A stretch of 21,968 bases of DNA from JAFGBH01 sp964430915 (GCA_964430915.1 CAYSHT010000022.1:1-21968), one strand, 5' to 3'. Counted from the stretch's first letter, positions 15,254 through 21,968 are shown. The notes: generated by a model not told the origin, from the sequence alone. Translations and numbers: made by a program.

Positions 15254-17032
15254 TTACTGATATGATCCTTTTTCCTCTTTCAGCAGTTTTCCCTTTTCCA
15301 TCAAAAGCCTTGCACTCAGATCTTTATCACCCATTCCCTGCGCCCGTGCAAGCTCCCTTTTTATGATTTTATGCCTGTTCTTATACCACGTCACCCTGAT
15401 CTTTTTCAGGGTATCCTCAAAAACCCTGTCGATAACCCCCTCGTCAAAGGGTTGCTTCTCCATCATCATCTTCATCAGTTTCTCTTTAACGGTACCATGA
15501 TCCATCTCATTGACGAGATCCGAAATGCCCCGTCCGTTGTCTTTCTCGAAGGACCCGATCAGCGCCTGCCCCAGAGTTCTGAGTTCGGAACTAACAAAAT
15601 AATCGATTGTCTTTTCATCAATGACACGGGGTATCTTTTCAGGATATTCACACATCAGATAAATGAGGCTCAGCTCCACCACATCAACGCTCGTGGTATC
15701 GCTTCTTCGAGGGTCTTTCGCTTTCGAAACCCTTCCCGATTTCTTGAGGGCCCTAGCCACTTCAGTTTTCAGCAATCCCTGATCAACGCCCAACTTCTCG
15801 GAAACCCTTTTTATAAAGAGGTTTCGCTCTATCGGATCGGCTATGTTTGCGATAAAGGAGATGGAACCGCCGATGGAATCAATATTTTCCTCGAGGGTTC
15901 CCCTGCCTCCGATAATACGCTCTATGTAATAATCCACCATGGAAGTGGCATTCGCGATACTATCCTCCAGTGCTTCTTTCCCGTATTTCATCACAAAGTC
16001 AGCGGGATCGTTGCCGTCAGGGAGCACCACCACCTTTGCATGTATTTTCTCCTCGAGAAACAGCTGAAGGCTTCGCTCCACGGCACTCCTTCCACCTTCA
16101 TCGGGATCGAATAGTATCACGATATTCCGGGTGAATCTCCGTACGAGTTCAATCTGATTTTTTGTAAGGGCTGTCCCGAGGGTCGCAATAACGTTTCTGA
16201 TACCGCTCCCCCAGAGCGAAAGAAGGTCAAAATACCCCTCGACGATGATGGCAAAGTCCCTCTTACGGATATCATCTTTCGTCTGATAGAGGCCATAGAG
16301 TGTCTTACCCTTTGAATACACGGGTGATTCGGGAGAATTAAGATATTTCGGCTCTCCTTCGCCAAGCACCCTTCCCCCGAAGGCGATTACATTCCCGTTC
16401 AGATCGACGATAGGGAAAATCAACCTTCCCCTGAACCTGTCATAGTACTGCCCGTTGTCCTTTCCAATGATGAGACCCGCTTTTTCAACGAGTGCCAGGG
16501 GAACGCCATTCCTTTCATAATAGTCCTTCAGATTTCTCCACTCATCGGGGGAATGCCCCACACGGAATTCTTTTATGATGGTTTCATCCATTCCCCTCTT
16601 TGTCATATAATCTCGTGCCACTTTTCCCCGTGCGGAAGCAAAATTCTTTGAAAAATGTTCGGCGGCCATGGTGTTGATACGGTTAAGTTTCTCTCTTTCG
16701 CTTGCACTCCTCTTTTCCGACGTCGTCACTCTCCTCGTCGGGATAACGATGCCAAGCCTTACCGCCAGATGCCTGATCGCCTCGGGATAGGTCATCTCAT
16801 TTGTTTTCATTATGAAGGTAACGACGTTTCCACCTTCCCCGCAGCCGAAACAGTAAAAGATCTGTTTTTCCGGGTTGACCGTAAAAGAGGGCGATTTTTC
16901 CTTGTGGAAGGGACAGAGGCCCACAAAGTTTCTCCCCGTCTTCTTCAGGGAAACATACTCGGAGACAATCTCGACGATATTCGCCCTCGTTTTTATATCT
17001 TCTATAATCTCTTCAGGAATATGCCCCTTCAA
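15254..17032 (-). CDS. dnaG: DNA primase
   Basis: Synthesises RNA primers at the replication fork. 592 residues. The N-terminal zinc domain has C40, H43, C61 and C64 (CPFH...YCFGCG). The core contains DRFRGRLIFPI and IAFGGR, and the TOPRIM domain has IIVEGYFDLL, ATLGTALTKNQ and the Asp pair in LFDPDEGGRSA. The C-terminal part is the helicase-interacting region. The start is a TTG at 17030-17032, giving MKGHIPEEII, which aligns with the usual primase N-terminus; I see no suitable ATG. A purine-rich AGAGGAAGAGAGA precedes it. rpoD begins 21 bp downstream and yqeY lies 158 bp upstream, a macromolecular-synthesis-type operon. Confidence 0.95.
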   Translation of the reverse strand: MKGHIPEEIIEDIKTRANIVEIVSEYVSLKKTGRNFVGLCPFHKEKSPSFTVNPEKQIFYCFGCGEGGNVVTFIMKTNEMTYPEAIRHLAVRLGIVIPTRRVTTSEKRSASEREKLNRINTMAAEHFSKNFASARGKVARDYMTKRGMDETIIKEFRVGHSPDEWRNLKDYYERNGVPLALVEKAGLIIGKDNGQYYDRFRGRLIFPIVDLNGNVIAFGGRVLGEGEPKYLNSPESPVYSKGKTLYGLYQTKDDIRKRDFAIIVEGYFDLLSLWGSGIRNVIATLGTALTKNQIELVRRFTRNIVILFDPDEGGRSAVERSLQLFLEEKIHAKVVVLPDGNDPADFVMKYGKEALEDSIANATSMVDYYIERIIGGRGTLEENIDSIGGSISFIANIADPIERNLFIKRVSEKLGVDQGLLKTEVARALKKSGRVSKAKDPRRSDTTSVDVVELSLIYLMCEYPEKIPRVIDEKTIDYFVSSELRTLGQALIGSFEKDNGRGISDLVNEMDHGTVKEKLMKMMMEKQPFDEGVIDRVFEDTLKKIRVTWYKNRHKIIKRELARAQGMGDKDLSARLLMEKGKLLKEEKGSYQ

Positions 17033-17088
17033 ATCTCTCTTCCTCTTCGGGCAAAATTGTACGGACAGAACTTCTTATGCTTAGGACA

Positions 17089-17108
17089 CCAGAATAGCCT
17101 TATTCTGG
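17089..17108 (-). promoter_or_regulatory. Perfect hairpin in the yqeY-dnaG interval
   Basis: On the minus strand CCAGAATA-AGGC-TATTCTGG forms an 8-bp perfect stem with a 4-base loop, 56 bp before the dnaG TTG start. No T-run follows on either strand, so it is not a standard terminator. It could be an RNA processing site or a control element for primase expression. The rest of the 158-bp interval holds a smaller palindrome (GCAGAAATTTTCTGC) just after the yqeY stop and no gene. Confidence 0.45.
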
Positions 17109-17190
17109 AATTGCGGAAATCTCTTTACGAAAAAGAAAGATTAACTGTTTATAGATCGGCAGAAAATTTCTGCTGCCCCGACTCTTCAGA

Positions 17191-17649
17191 TCAGGAAGAT
17201 AATCTTTCCTTTACCAATTCACTGACGACTTTGCCATCTGCCCTTCCGGTCAACTCCGGCATAAGGGCTTTCATAACCTTGCCCATATCCCTGACACTTG
17301 CAGCACCCACCTCTTCGATGGCCTTTTCGATTTTTGCCCCAATCTCCTCCTCGGAGATCTGATCGGGCATAAATTCCTGGATTATATTGAGCTCCTGCTC
17401 TTCCCGTTCAGCCAGTTCCAGTCTTCCAGCATTTTTAAACTGCTCAATAGAATCCTTCCTCTGTTTTACAAGAGAAGATAATACCTGTACTGCATCCTGG
17501 TCGGTCAATCCGTCTTTCGAATCTATCTCCCTGTTATGGAGAGCCGCCTTCATCATGCGAAGCGCGGACAATCGTATCTTGTCTCTCGCCTTGGCAGCAT
17601 CTTTCATTTCATTTTCAACTTTTACTATCATATCCATAGTTTCACTCAC
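17191..17649 (-). CDS. yqeY: GatB/YqeY domain protein
   Basis: 152 residues at most. YqeY proteins resemble the tRNA-binding tail domain of GatB (Asp/Glu-tRNA amidotransferase subunit B); their role as stand-alone proteins is uncertain. Family features: MKDAAKARDKIRLSALRMMKAAL near the N-terminus, an LSSLVKQRKDSIEQFKNAGR segment, and the C-terminal MGKVMKALMPELTGRADGKVVSELVKERL. The annotated start is a GTG at 17647-17649. An ATG four codons later (17635-17637) gives the more typical N-terminal length; neither has a strong SD. A good promoter candidate lies upstream (17699-17726), and dnaG follows, a very common pairing. Confidence 0.92.
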   Translation of the reverse strand: MSETMDMIVKVENEMKDAAKARDKIRLSALRMMKAALHNREIDSKDGLTDQDAVQVLSSLVKQRKDSIEQFKNAGRLELAEREEQELNIIQEFMPDQISEEEIGAKIEKAIEEVGAASVRDMGKVMKALMPELTGRADGKVVSELVKERLSS

Positions 17650-17698
17650 TCTGCTTCTCTAACTCACTTCACTATGCGTTTACACGCGATACCGGCTT

Positions 17699-17726
17699 AA
17701 TCTAATTGCTTTTATCGAATTGTCAA
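17699..17726 (-). promoter_or_regulatory. Candidate sigma-70 promoter for yqeY-dnaG-rpoD
   Basis: On the minus strand, a perfect TTGACA (17721-17726) and TAGATT (17699-17704; 4 of 6) are separated by 16 bp, about 50 bp before the yqeY start and just after the HIT gene stop at 17732. The placement splits hisA-HIT from yqeY-dnaG-rpoD into separate transcription units. By-eye assignment. Confidence 0.5.
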
Positions 17727-17731
17727 ATTTT

Positions 17732-18076
17732 CTAATCCAGTTCGTCCCGTAACCTCTTTCCGCCCAAGACATGAATATGGAGGTGAAAAACAAGCTGCCC
17801 ACCTTCCTCGTTGCAGTTTACCACCATCCTGAACCCTTTCTCGTCGATTCCCTTTATCTTCGCTACCTCCTGGACGGCGGAGATGATACTTCCCATTGTG
17901 CCCATCTCATCTTCCTTTACATCCATAAGGGTTGCGATGTGTTTCTTTGGAATCACCACCACGTGAACGGGGGCCATCGGATTAATGTCCTCGAAGGCCA
18001 GAACATCGTCGTTTTCATAGACGACGGTACTCGGAATCTCTCCCCGTACAATCTTGCAAAATATGCAGTCTCCCAT
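17732..18076 (-). CDS. HIT-family (HinT-like) nucleotide hydrolase
   Basis: 114 residues. It begins CIFCKIVRGEIPSTVVYENDDVLAF, the HinT/HIT-family signature with a CxxC pair (C4, C7). The middle has INPMAPVHVVVIPKKHI, and the catalytic histidine triad is HLHIHVLGG near the C-terminus. HinT enzymes hydrolyse purine nucleoside phosphoramidates and acyl-adenylates; the physiological substrate is uncertain. It starts 32 bp after hisA on the same strand. HIT genes often lie at the end of his gene clusters, so hisA-HIT may be the remnant of a larger his operon. Confidence 0.94.
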   Translation of the reverse strand: MGDCIFCKIVRGEIPSTVVYENDDVLAFEDINPMAPVHVVVIPKKHIATLMDVKEDEMGTMGSIISAVQEVAKIKGIDEKGFRMVVNCNEEGGQLVFHLHIHVLGGKRLRDELD

Positions 18077-18108
18077 GTCCTGTGCCCCTCTCGCTCAAGC
18101 CCCGAAGA

Positions 18109-18843
18109 TCAGCGACCCGTCATTCGGGTCATCGTCACTGCCTCTTCCAGGGTTAAGGTTCCTTCATAGAGGGCCTTCCCCGTGATGACCCCTATGATTC
18201 CCGATTTCTCCACGTTGATGAGCTTTTCTATATCATCAATACTGGACACGCCGCCAGAGGCAATAATCGGAATATTCACCGATTCGGCGAGTTCCTTCGT
18301 CGCTTCTATGTTCACTCCCGTCTCCATGCCGTCCCGTGCTATGTCGGTATAAACTATCGCAGCCAGTCCGCATCCCTCATAACTTTGTGCAATCTCAAGG
18401 GGAGTAAGAATTGTACGTTCCGTCCATCCCTCAACGGCAACCTTTCCGTCGCGTGCATCGATTCCAAGTATAATCGAATCGTTAAATTGTTGACATGCCT
18501 CAATCACAAAATCCCTGTCTTTCAGCGCAACAGTCCCCACGATACAATATCCGACCCCCATTTCGATATAGTCTCTCACGGTTTCTATATCCCTGATTCC
18601 CCCACCCACCTGAAGGGGAACGTCTATCTCGCGGGCAATTCTCTCGATTACCGCCCTGTTTTGAGGACTACCGGTGCGAGAGCCATCGAGATCGACCAGG
18701 TGGATGCGCGCGGCCCCTTTTTCCTGCCATTTCTTTGCCATATCTACGGGGTCGTCAGAATAGACGGTCGCACGATCAAAGTCGCCCTGAAGGAGGCGGA
18801 CACATTTTCCATCCCTTATGTCTATAGCGGGTATTACAATCAC
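18109..18843 (-). CDS. hisA: Phosphoribosylformimino-AICAR-phosphate isomerase (HisA)
   Basis: (beta/alpha)8-barrel enzyme that opens the ProFAR ribose ring (Amadori isomerisation) in histidine synthesis. 244 residues. Strand 1 has IPAIDIRDGKCVRLLQGDF with the catalytic-type Asp, and HLVDLDGSRTG follows. The phosphate-binding QVGGGIRD comes next, the second-half YTDIARDGMETGVN carries the other Asp, and IIASGGVSS is the second phosphate site. The open frame runs up to 19140, but its first 99 codons pass through the dispersed repeat and unconserved DNA. The true start is the GTG at 18841-18843, with AAGGGAG nine bases upstream, giving the normal N-terminus (M)IVIPAIDI. No hisF, hisH or hisI is adjacent. 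Confidence 0.95.
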   Translation of the reverse strand: MIVIPAIDIRDGKCVRLLQGDFDRATVYSDDPVDMAKKWQEKGAARIHLVDLDGSRTGSPQNRAVIERIAREIDVPLQVGGGIRDIETVRDYIEMGVGYCIVGTVALKDRDFVIEACQQFNDSIILGIDARDGKVAVEGWTERTILTPLEIAQSYEGCGLAAIVYTDIARDGMETGVNIEATKELAESVNIPIIASGGVSSIDDIEKLINVEKSGIIGVITGKALYEGTLTLEEAVTMTRMTGR

Positions 18844-18924
18844 CGGATGATTCTCCCTTGAAACAAAACATCCCGCTTCGGCTAGAAAGACGATACTCTC
18901 CAAATTCACGAGGCACCGAAGGGG

Positions 18925-18952
18925 ATTATAAACGGTTTTGTTTATCCGATAA
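18925..18952 (-). promoter_or_regulatory. Possible promoter for hisA-HIT
   Basis: A perfect TATAAT on the minus strand (18925-18930) lies about 80 bp before the hisA GTG. Its best-placed -35 is weak (TTATCG, 18947-18952, 16-bp spacer). A TTGACA at 18963-18968 is too far upstream to pair with it. The 270-bp gap between the CooC-like gene and hisA contains this site, the repeat copy B, and no gene I can support. Confidence 0.35.
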
Positions 18953-18997
18953 ATCCCGTTCTTGTCAACCTCTTCTCGTAAAAATTCTTGAAAGTGA

Positions 18998-19111
18998 ATT
19001 GAACAGCGAGCGCATTCCCCGCTGCTTGCGACGGGGTTAGCGAGCGAATATAAAATAATTTTTTCCTTAACAATCGGAGATTCCCCGCAACGTGTTGCGG
19101 GGAGCTTCAAT
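18998..19111 (-). repeat. Dispersed hairpin-rich repeat, copy B
   Basis: About 114 bp, the inverted partner of the copy at 12395-12510. It is bounded by ATTGAA / TTCAAT (18998-19003 and 19106-19111). The first hairpin is perfect here (CCCCGCAAC-GT-GTTGCGGGG, 19083-19102) with a 9-bp stem. The same core CTCCGATTGTTAAGGAAAA and the second CCCCG/CGGGG hairpin follow. It begins 4 bp after the CooC-like stop codon, so the first hairpin could help end or stabilise the upstream transcript, though no T-run directly follows it. Confidence 0.8.
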
Positions 19112-19114
19112 ATC

Positions 19115-19876
19115 TTAGAATCCCAGCTTTTCAAGAACACCGATCACCATCTGCCTGGTTGTCGATGAAAGGGGTAAGTCCGTCAGGGGTCTTCCCTCAA
19201 AGTCATATTCACGTATGAGGTCATCATCGGGCATCCAGCCCAAAAGATCGAGTGAAGTATTCCGATGTATGCGCTCAACCTCTTCCTCACTCCGTGCCCG
19301 ATTGATGACGAGTCCGATCTTTTGATAATCCACGGCCCTGTTGTCATGGGCGACATGCCGTATCGTTTCCACCACATTTGTCCCCTTCGCAGAGGTGTCG
19401 GATACGAGCACCAGGGAATCAACCGTTTTCATAACCCTCCTGTTTATCTGCTCCACTCCGGCCTCCGCATCGATGAGAACAATATCAAAATTACCGGCGA
19501 GGTCGGCGATAATATCCTTCAAAAGATAGTTGACCTTGCAGTAGCACCCTTCGTCTTCAGGTCGTCCTATTGCAAGAAAGGCAATCTTTTTACCCTGCGT
19601 CAGGGCATCGAAGACTTCATAGTCAAGCATCCGCAGTGTATCTTCCTTATCACGTCTGATTCCCTTTTTTATACCCTTGATGATATCCTTTCGTATATCG
19701 TCAACGGTCTTTTTCACCTCAAATCCCATCGCTAAGGCGAGCCCATACGAGGGGTCTGCATCAATGGCAAGGATGCTTCCGTCGCACCTTTCGGCGAGAA
19801 TGTTCAGCATGATTGCCGATATCGTTGTCTTTCCGACACCACCCTTGCCGAATACTGCTATGGTCTTTGTCTTCAT
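19115..19876 (-). CDS. CooC-type P-loop ATPase (nickel/metallocentre insertion family)
   Basis: 253 residues of the MinD/ParA-like SIMIBI class. The deviant Walker A is FGKGGVGKTT with the signature lysine K11 and P-loop K16. Walker-type acidic segments are AIDADPSYGLALAMG and IVLIDAEAGVEQINRR. A C111-x-C113 motif (GRPEDEGCYCKVNYLL) occupies the position of the metal-binding CxC of CooC. CooC proteins use ATP to help insert nickel into carbon monoxide dehydrogenase; the AcsF branch serves acetyl-CoA synthase. It starts 7 bp after the ACS-like gene with a strong GAGGGGG SD, so the two are co-translated. The family call is firm; the client protein is inferred from context. Confidence 0.9.
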   Translation of the reverse strand: MKTKTIAVFGKGGVGKTTISAIMLNILAERCDGSILAIDADPSYGLALAMGFEVKKTVDDIRKDIIKGIKKGIRRDKEDTLRMLDYEVFDALTQGKKIAFLAIGRPEDEGCYCKVNYLLKDIIADLAGNFDIVLIDAEAGVEQINRRVMKTVDSLVLVSDTSAKGTNVVETIRHVAHDNRAVDYQKIGLVINRARSEEEVERIHRNTSLDLLGWMPDDDLIREYDFEGRPLTDLPLSSTTRQMVIGVLEKLGF

Positions 19877-19883
19877 TACCCCC

Positions 19884-20609
19884 TCAATCCCCCTTTCTTT
19901 TCTGCAAGGTCTTTCTCATTCCTCTCAGCTCGCCGACCTCATTGCAGACGTCCTGGTATTCACAGGTGTCACAATCAAGAGAAAATTCCTCAGCCATCTT
20001 GTGCATGGCACCGACAATCCGCGTTACCCCTTTGGTAATCTCCCCTAAATCCGCCACGTCGGATGCACTGGACGTGACGAATAACATCTCCACTCCCCTC
20101 ACGTATTCGAGTTCCTTGAGTCTCTCGATCAAGGCCCTCCCCAGGACCTGAAAGGTGAATCCCTCCCTGACGGCCTCCCTGCTGATCCTGCACCACTCCC
20201 TCTGATACTGCGAGACGGCCCGAAGCATGTAGCCTCTCAGGTCAAGATCGTACTTGATCGATTCCATCTCTCTGTAGCGATCGTAGGTATTTTCATCGTT
20301 GAAACCGTCGACTTCTACCAAGGCAATCTTTCCATAGGGAAGGCTTTCCCCGATGCTCTCGGACATCTCTGGACCTATGAGTGTAACGGTTTCGTCCTTT
20401 ACCCTCTTTCTCCGGCCGGTCCATATTATGCTGGATATCGATCCTTTTTCCGGATTTCCCAACTCAACACCCACATCGTCACCGAGGACGATATTCCTCC
20501 TCCCTCCCGACGGCCATGGGCTGCCATCCGATATCCGCCATGATCGCAGGAGTTGTCGGCCGTCGAGAAAATGTTCTATTTCGTTAAAGGTCTCTTCAAA
20601 AAGTCCCAT
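19884..20609 (-). CDS. Stand-alone acetyl-CoA synthase (AcsB/CdhC)-like domain protein
   Basis: 241 residues. From memory of AcsB/CdhC, the order of motifs matches their central part: a VGVELG segment (46-51; compare VELGGP), TVTLIGPEM (75-82; compare IIGPDI), SLPYGKIALVEVDG (89-102; compare the LPLGI...G block), YQREWCRISREAVREGF (135-151; compare the QR...W.RISKEA..KG block), and EYVRGVEMLFVTSS (168-181; compare the VQVTIYTD region). It ends with C213-x2-C216-x5-C222, positioned like the A-cluster CxxC...C of ACS. The spacing is shorter and the protein stops 19 residues later, so the later A-cluster ligands (fourth Cys and CGC) are absent. The start ATG is 1 bp after the upstream activase stop. 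The homology is by-eye but multi-motif; catalysis as true ACS is unlikely. Confidence 0.75.
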   Translation of the reverse strand: MGLFEETFNEIEHFLDGRQLLRSWRISDGSPWPSGGRRNIVLGDDVGVELGNPEKGSISSIIWTGRRKRVKDETVTLIGPEMSESIGESLPYGKIALVEVDGFNDENTYDRYREMESIKYDLDLRGYMLRAVSQYQREWCRISREAVREGFTFQVLGRALIERLKELEYVRGVEMLFVTSSASDVADLGEITKGVTRIVGAMHKMAEEFSLDCDTCEYQDVCNEVGELRGMRKTLQKRKGD

Positions 20610-20610
20610 T

Positions 20611-21390
20611 TTACAGAGCTACAGCCTCTGATGCGAAGAGGGCCGCTCCCAACGCACCCGTTATCTGCGGATCAACCCCTGGGCTTTTTATCGTGACACC
20701 AAGCGCCTCCTCGAGGGCCGAGAACATTCCCCTGTTTTTTGCAACCCCGCCGGTAAAGGAGATATCCTCTTCCAGTTCGATGCCCTTTGCCAGCGATGCC
20801 ACCCGGTGGGCCATGGCACGGTGGAGCCCCCCCACGATGTCGGGAAGCTTTCTGCCTTCATTGATAAGAGAGATGATCTCGGTTTCAGCGAAGACCACGC
20901 ACTGGTTCGAGATGGTAACCGGTTCTTCGGCCTGAGCAGATATCTCCCCCATATCCTCCAGTGCAACACCCAGGGCCTCGGCCATAATCTCAATAAACCT
21001 GCCGGTGCCGGATGCACATTTATCGTTATAGGCATATCGGATCACATTACCGGCTTCATCGAGGCGTATCGCCTTTGCATCCTGCCCGCCGATGTCGAGT
21101 ACCATGCGAATGGACGGCACGAGCCATATGACACCTCTGCCATGACAGGCGATCTCCGATTCGACGGCATCGGCAAAGGGTATCTGGTTTCTGCCATAGC
21201 CGGTTCCCACGCAGTAGTCGATGGAATCGAAAGAAATATCCGATCGTTCCAGAACATCTTCCATAACTTCACGCGCCGACTCTTCGGGCCTGGATTTCGC
21301 CCGTATCACCTGATATGTAAGGATTTCCCCATCTTTCAGGATCACGGCCTTCGCACTGAGAGAACCTATATCACACCCCGCGACGATCAT
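20611..21390 (-). CDS. BadF/BadG/BcrA/BcrD-type ATPase (2-hydroxyacyl-CoA dehydratase activase family)
   Basis: 259 residues, the length of HgdC-type activators. ASKHA ATPase fold with GCDIGSLSAKAVILKDG (5-21), VGTGYGRNQIPFADA, MVLDIGGQDAKAI (97-108), FTGGVAKN and DPQITGALGAALFA. The bridging-cluster cysteines C125 (NDKCASGTGRF) and C164 (SNQCVVFAE) have the 39-residue spacing seen in these homodimer/heterodimer activases, where one [4Fe-4S] sits at the subunit interface. Such proteins couple ATP hydrolysis to low-potential electron transfer into 2-hydroxyacyl-CoA dehydratases or benzoyl-CoA reductase. The ATG at 21388-21390 (GGAGGG SD) overlaps the upstream activase by 20 bp. No dehydratase or reductase subunit is visible in the window. 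Confidence 0.93.
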   Translation of the reverse strand: MIVAGCDIGSLSAKAVILKDGEILTYQVIRAKSRPEESAREVMEDVLERSDISFDSIDYCVGTGYGRNQIPFADAVESEIACHGRGVIWLVPSIRMVLDIGGQDAKAIRLDEAGNVIRYAYNDKCASGTGRFIEIMAEALGVALEDMGEISAQAEEPVTISNQCVVFAETEIISLINEGRKLPDIVGGLHRAMAHRVASLAKGIELEEDISFTGGVAKNRGMFSALEEALGVTIKSPGVDPQITGALGAALFASEAVAL

Positions 21391-21968
21391 CCTTTGTACC
21401 CTCCATCTTCTCCCGCGCCAAAAGCGCTGCCCCGAGCGCCCCCACCACCTGGGGATCGACTCTCAGTCTGCGTACCTTTACATCGAGCAGTTTCTCAAGG
21501 TTGGCAACTACCGCTACATTCTTTGCAACCCCGCCGGTCATGCATACCTCCCTTTCCACCCCTACATTCCTTGCAAGTATGGCTACTCGTGCCGCCATTG
21601 CCTGATTGATTGCAGAGGCGATGTCAGGGATCGGTTTCTCGTCATTGAGATGGTGGATGACCTCTGCCTGTGCCCATACCGTGCAGGTAGCGGCAAGCGA
21701 AAGCGGGTTTTTCGCTGCTGCCGAGAGTCTCCCCAGTTCGTCCAGATCTATGTTCAGCAATCCTGCCATGACCTCGAGAAACCGGCCCGTTCCGGCAGCA
21801 CATTTATCATTAGTAATGAATTTTAGAATAGTACCCTCTCTATCGATCTTGATCGCCTTGCAGTCCTGCCCGCCAATATCGATTACGGTCCTCACCCGCA
21901 GCAAAAGCCACTCAGCTCCCTCCGCAAGACAGGCAACTCCAGAAAAGACCGAGCCGACAAACGGCATC
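21371..21968 (-). CDS. Second BcrA/BcrD-type ATPase activase (N-terminus beyond window)
   Basis: The C-terminal about 198 residues of another ASKHA-type activase. Visible motifs are TVIDIGGQDCKAIKID, NDKCAAGTGRFLEVMAGL, LAATCTVWAQAEVIHHLND, MTGGVAKNVAVV and DPQVVGALGAALLA. The two cluster cysteines again lie 39 residues apart. The first in-frame ATG in the window (MPFVG) aligns with an internal IPFAD stretch of the neighbouring activase, so the gene continues past the right edge and this is not its start. It is clearly paralogous to, but divergent from, the next gene, which it overlaps by 20 bp. That suggests a heterodimer in the style of BcrA-BcrD. Confidence 0.9.
   Translation of the reverse strand, partial: MPFVGSVFSGVACLAEGAEWLLLRVRTVIDIGGQDCKAIKIDREGTILKFITNDKCAAGTGRFLEVMAGLLNIDLDELGRLSAAAKNPLSLAATCTVWAQAEVIHHLNDEKPIPDIASAINQAMAARVAILARNVGVEREVCMTGGVAKNVAVVANLEKLLDVKVRRLRVDPQVVGALGAALLAREKMEGTKDDRRGV

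Noticed and set aside
17033..17100. Zinc-ribbon-like CPKHKKFCPYN reading upstream of dnaG on the minus strand
   Set aside because: About 30 codons between stops with no start codon; most likely chance.
18844..19140. 99-residue N-terminal extension of HisA
   Set aside because: Read from repeat copy B and unconserved DNA. The GTG at 18843 has a good SD and gives the standard HisA N-terminus.
1..21968. CRISPR arrays, tRNA/rRNA genes, integrases, toxin-antitoxin pairs or phage genes
   Set aside because: I looked for regular spaced repeats, cloverleaf-like intergenic sequence and typical protein motifs on both strands and saw none. Intergenic gaps are short apart from those described.

Overview
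The window looks like a chromosomal segment from an anaerobic diderm bacterium, most likely of the Desulfobacterota / Deltaproteobacteria type. I base this on gene order (tmk-holB-ricT-metG; xseA-xseB-ispA-dxs-tlyA; yqeY-dnaG-rpoD), the MEP isoprenoid route, a lipoprotein, and O2-sensitive systems (2-hydroxyacyl-CoA dehydratase-type activases, an acetyl-CoA-synthase-like protein, a CooC-type ATPase). The lineage call is an inference from content, not a phylogenetic result. Nearly everything is on the minus strand; ridA is the only plus-strand gene. No rRNA, tRNA, CRISPR array, integrase or transposase is visible.

Region 1 (1-4659, minus): a small 2x[4Fe-4S] ferredoxin gene leads an information-processing operon, ferredoxin - tmk - holB - ricT - metG. 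metG runs off the left edge, so its C-terminus is missing. A candidate sigma-70 promoter lies just upstream of the ferredoxin.

Region 2 (4704-12284, minus): a long, tightly packed operon, xseA - xseB - ispA - dxs - tlyA - ispH/UbiA fusion - lipoprotein. It combines exonuclease VII with the first (Dxs) and last (IspH) MEP enzymes and a prenyl diphosphate synthase. IspH is fused to a C-terminal membrane domain of the UbiA prenyltransferase type, whose first Asp-rich motif appears to be lost.

Region 3 (12285-13137): the divergent/convergent island with ridA on the plus strand. A 116-bp hairpin-rich repeat lies in its leader; a second copy in the opposite orientation lies 6.6 kb away, between the CooC-like gene and hisA.

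Region 4 (13138-18843, minus): hisA - HIT-family hydrolase, then yqeY - dnaG - rpoD - small Cys-rich protein. This is a macromolecular-synthesis-type operon. The sigma factor has an ordinary region 2 but a strikingly divergent region 4.2 (-35 recognition helix).

Region 5 (19115-21968, minus, open at the right edge): the most interesting locus. It is a coupled operon of two BcrA/BcrD/HgdC-type ATPase activases, a 241-residue protein related to the central part of acetyl-CoA synthase but ending just after an abbreviated cysteine motif, and a CooC-type P-loop ATPase with a CxC metal motif. Together they look like a metallocentre activation or ATP-driven electron-injection cassette whose target lies outside the window or elsewhere in the genome.
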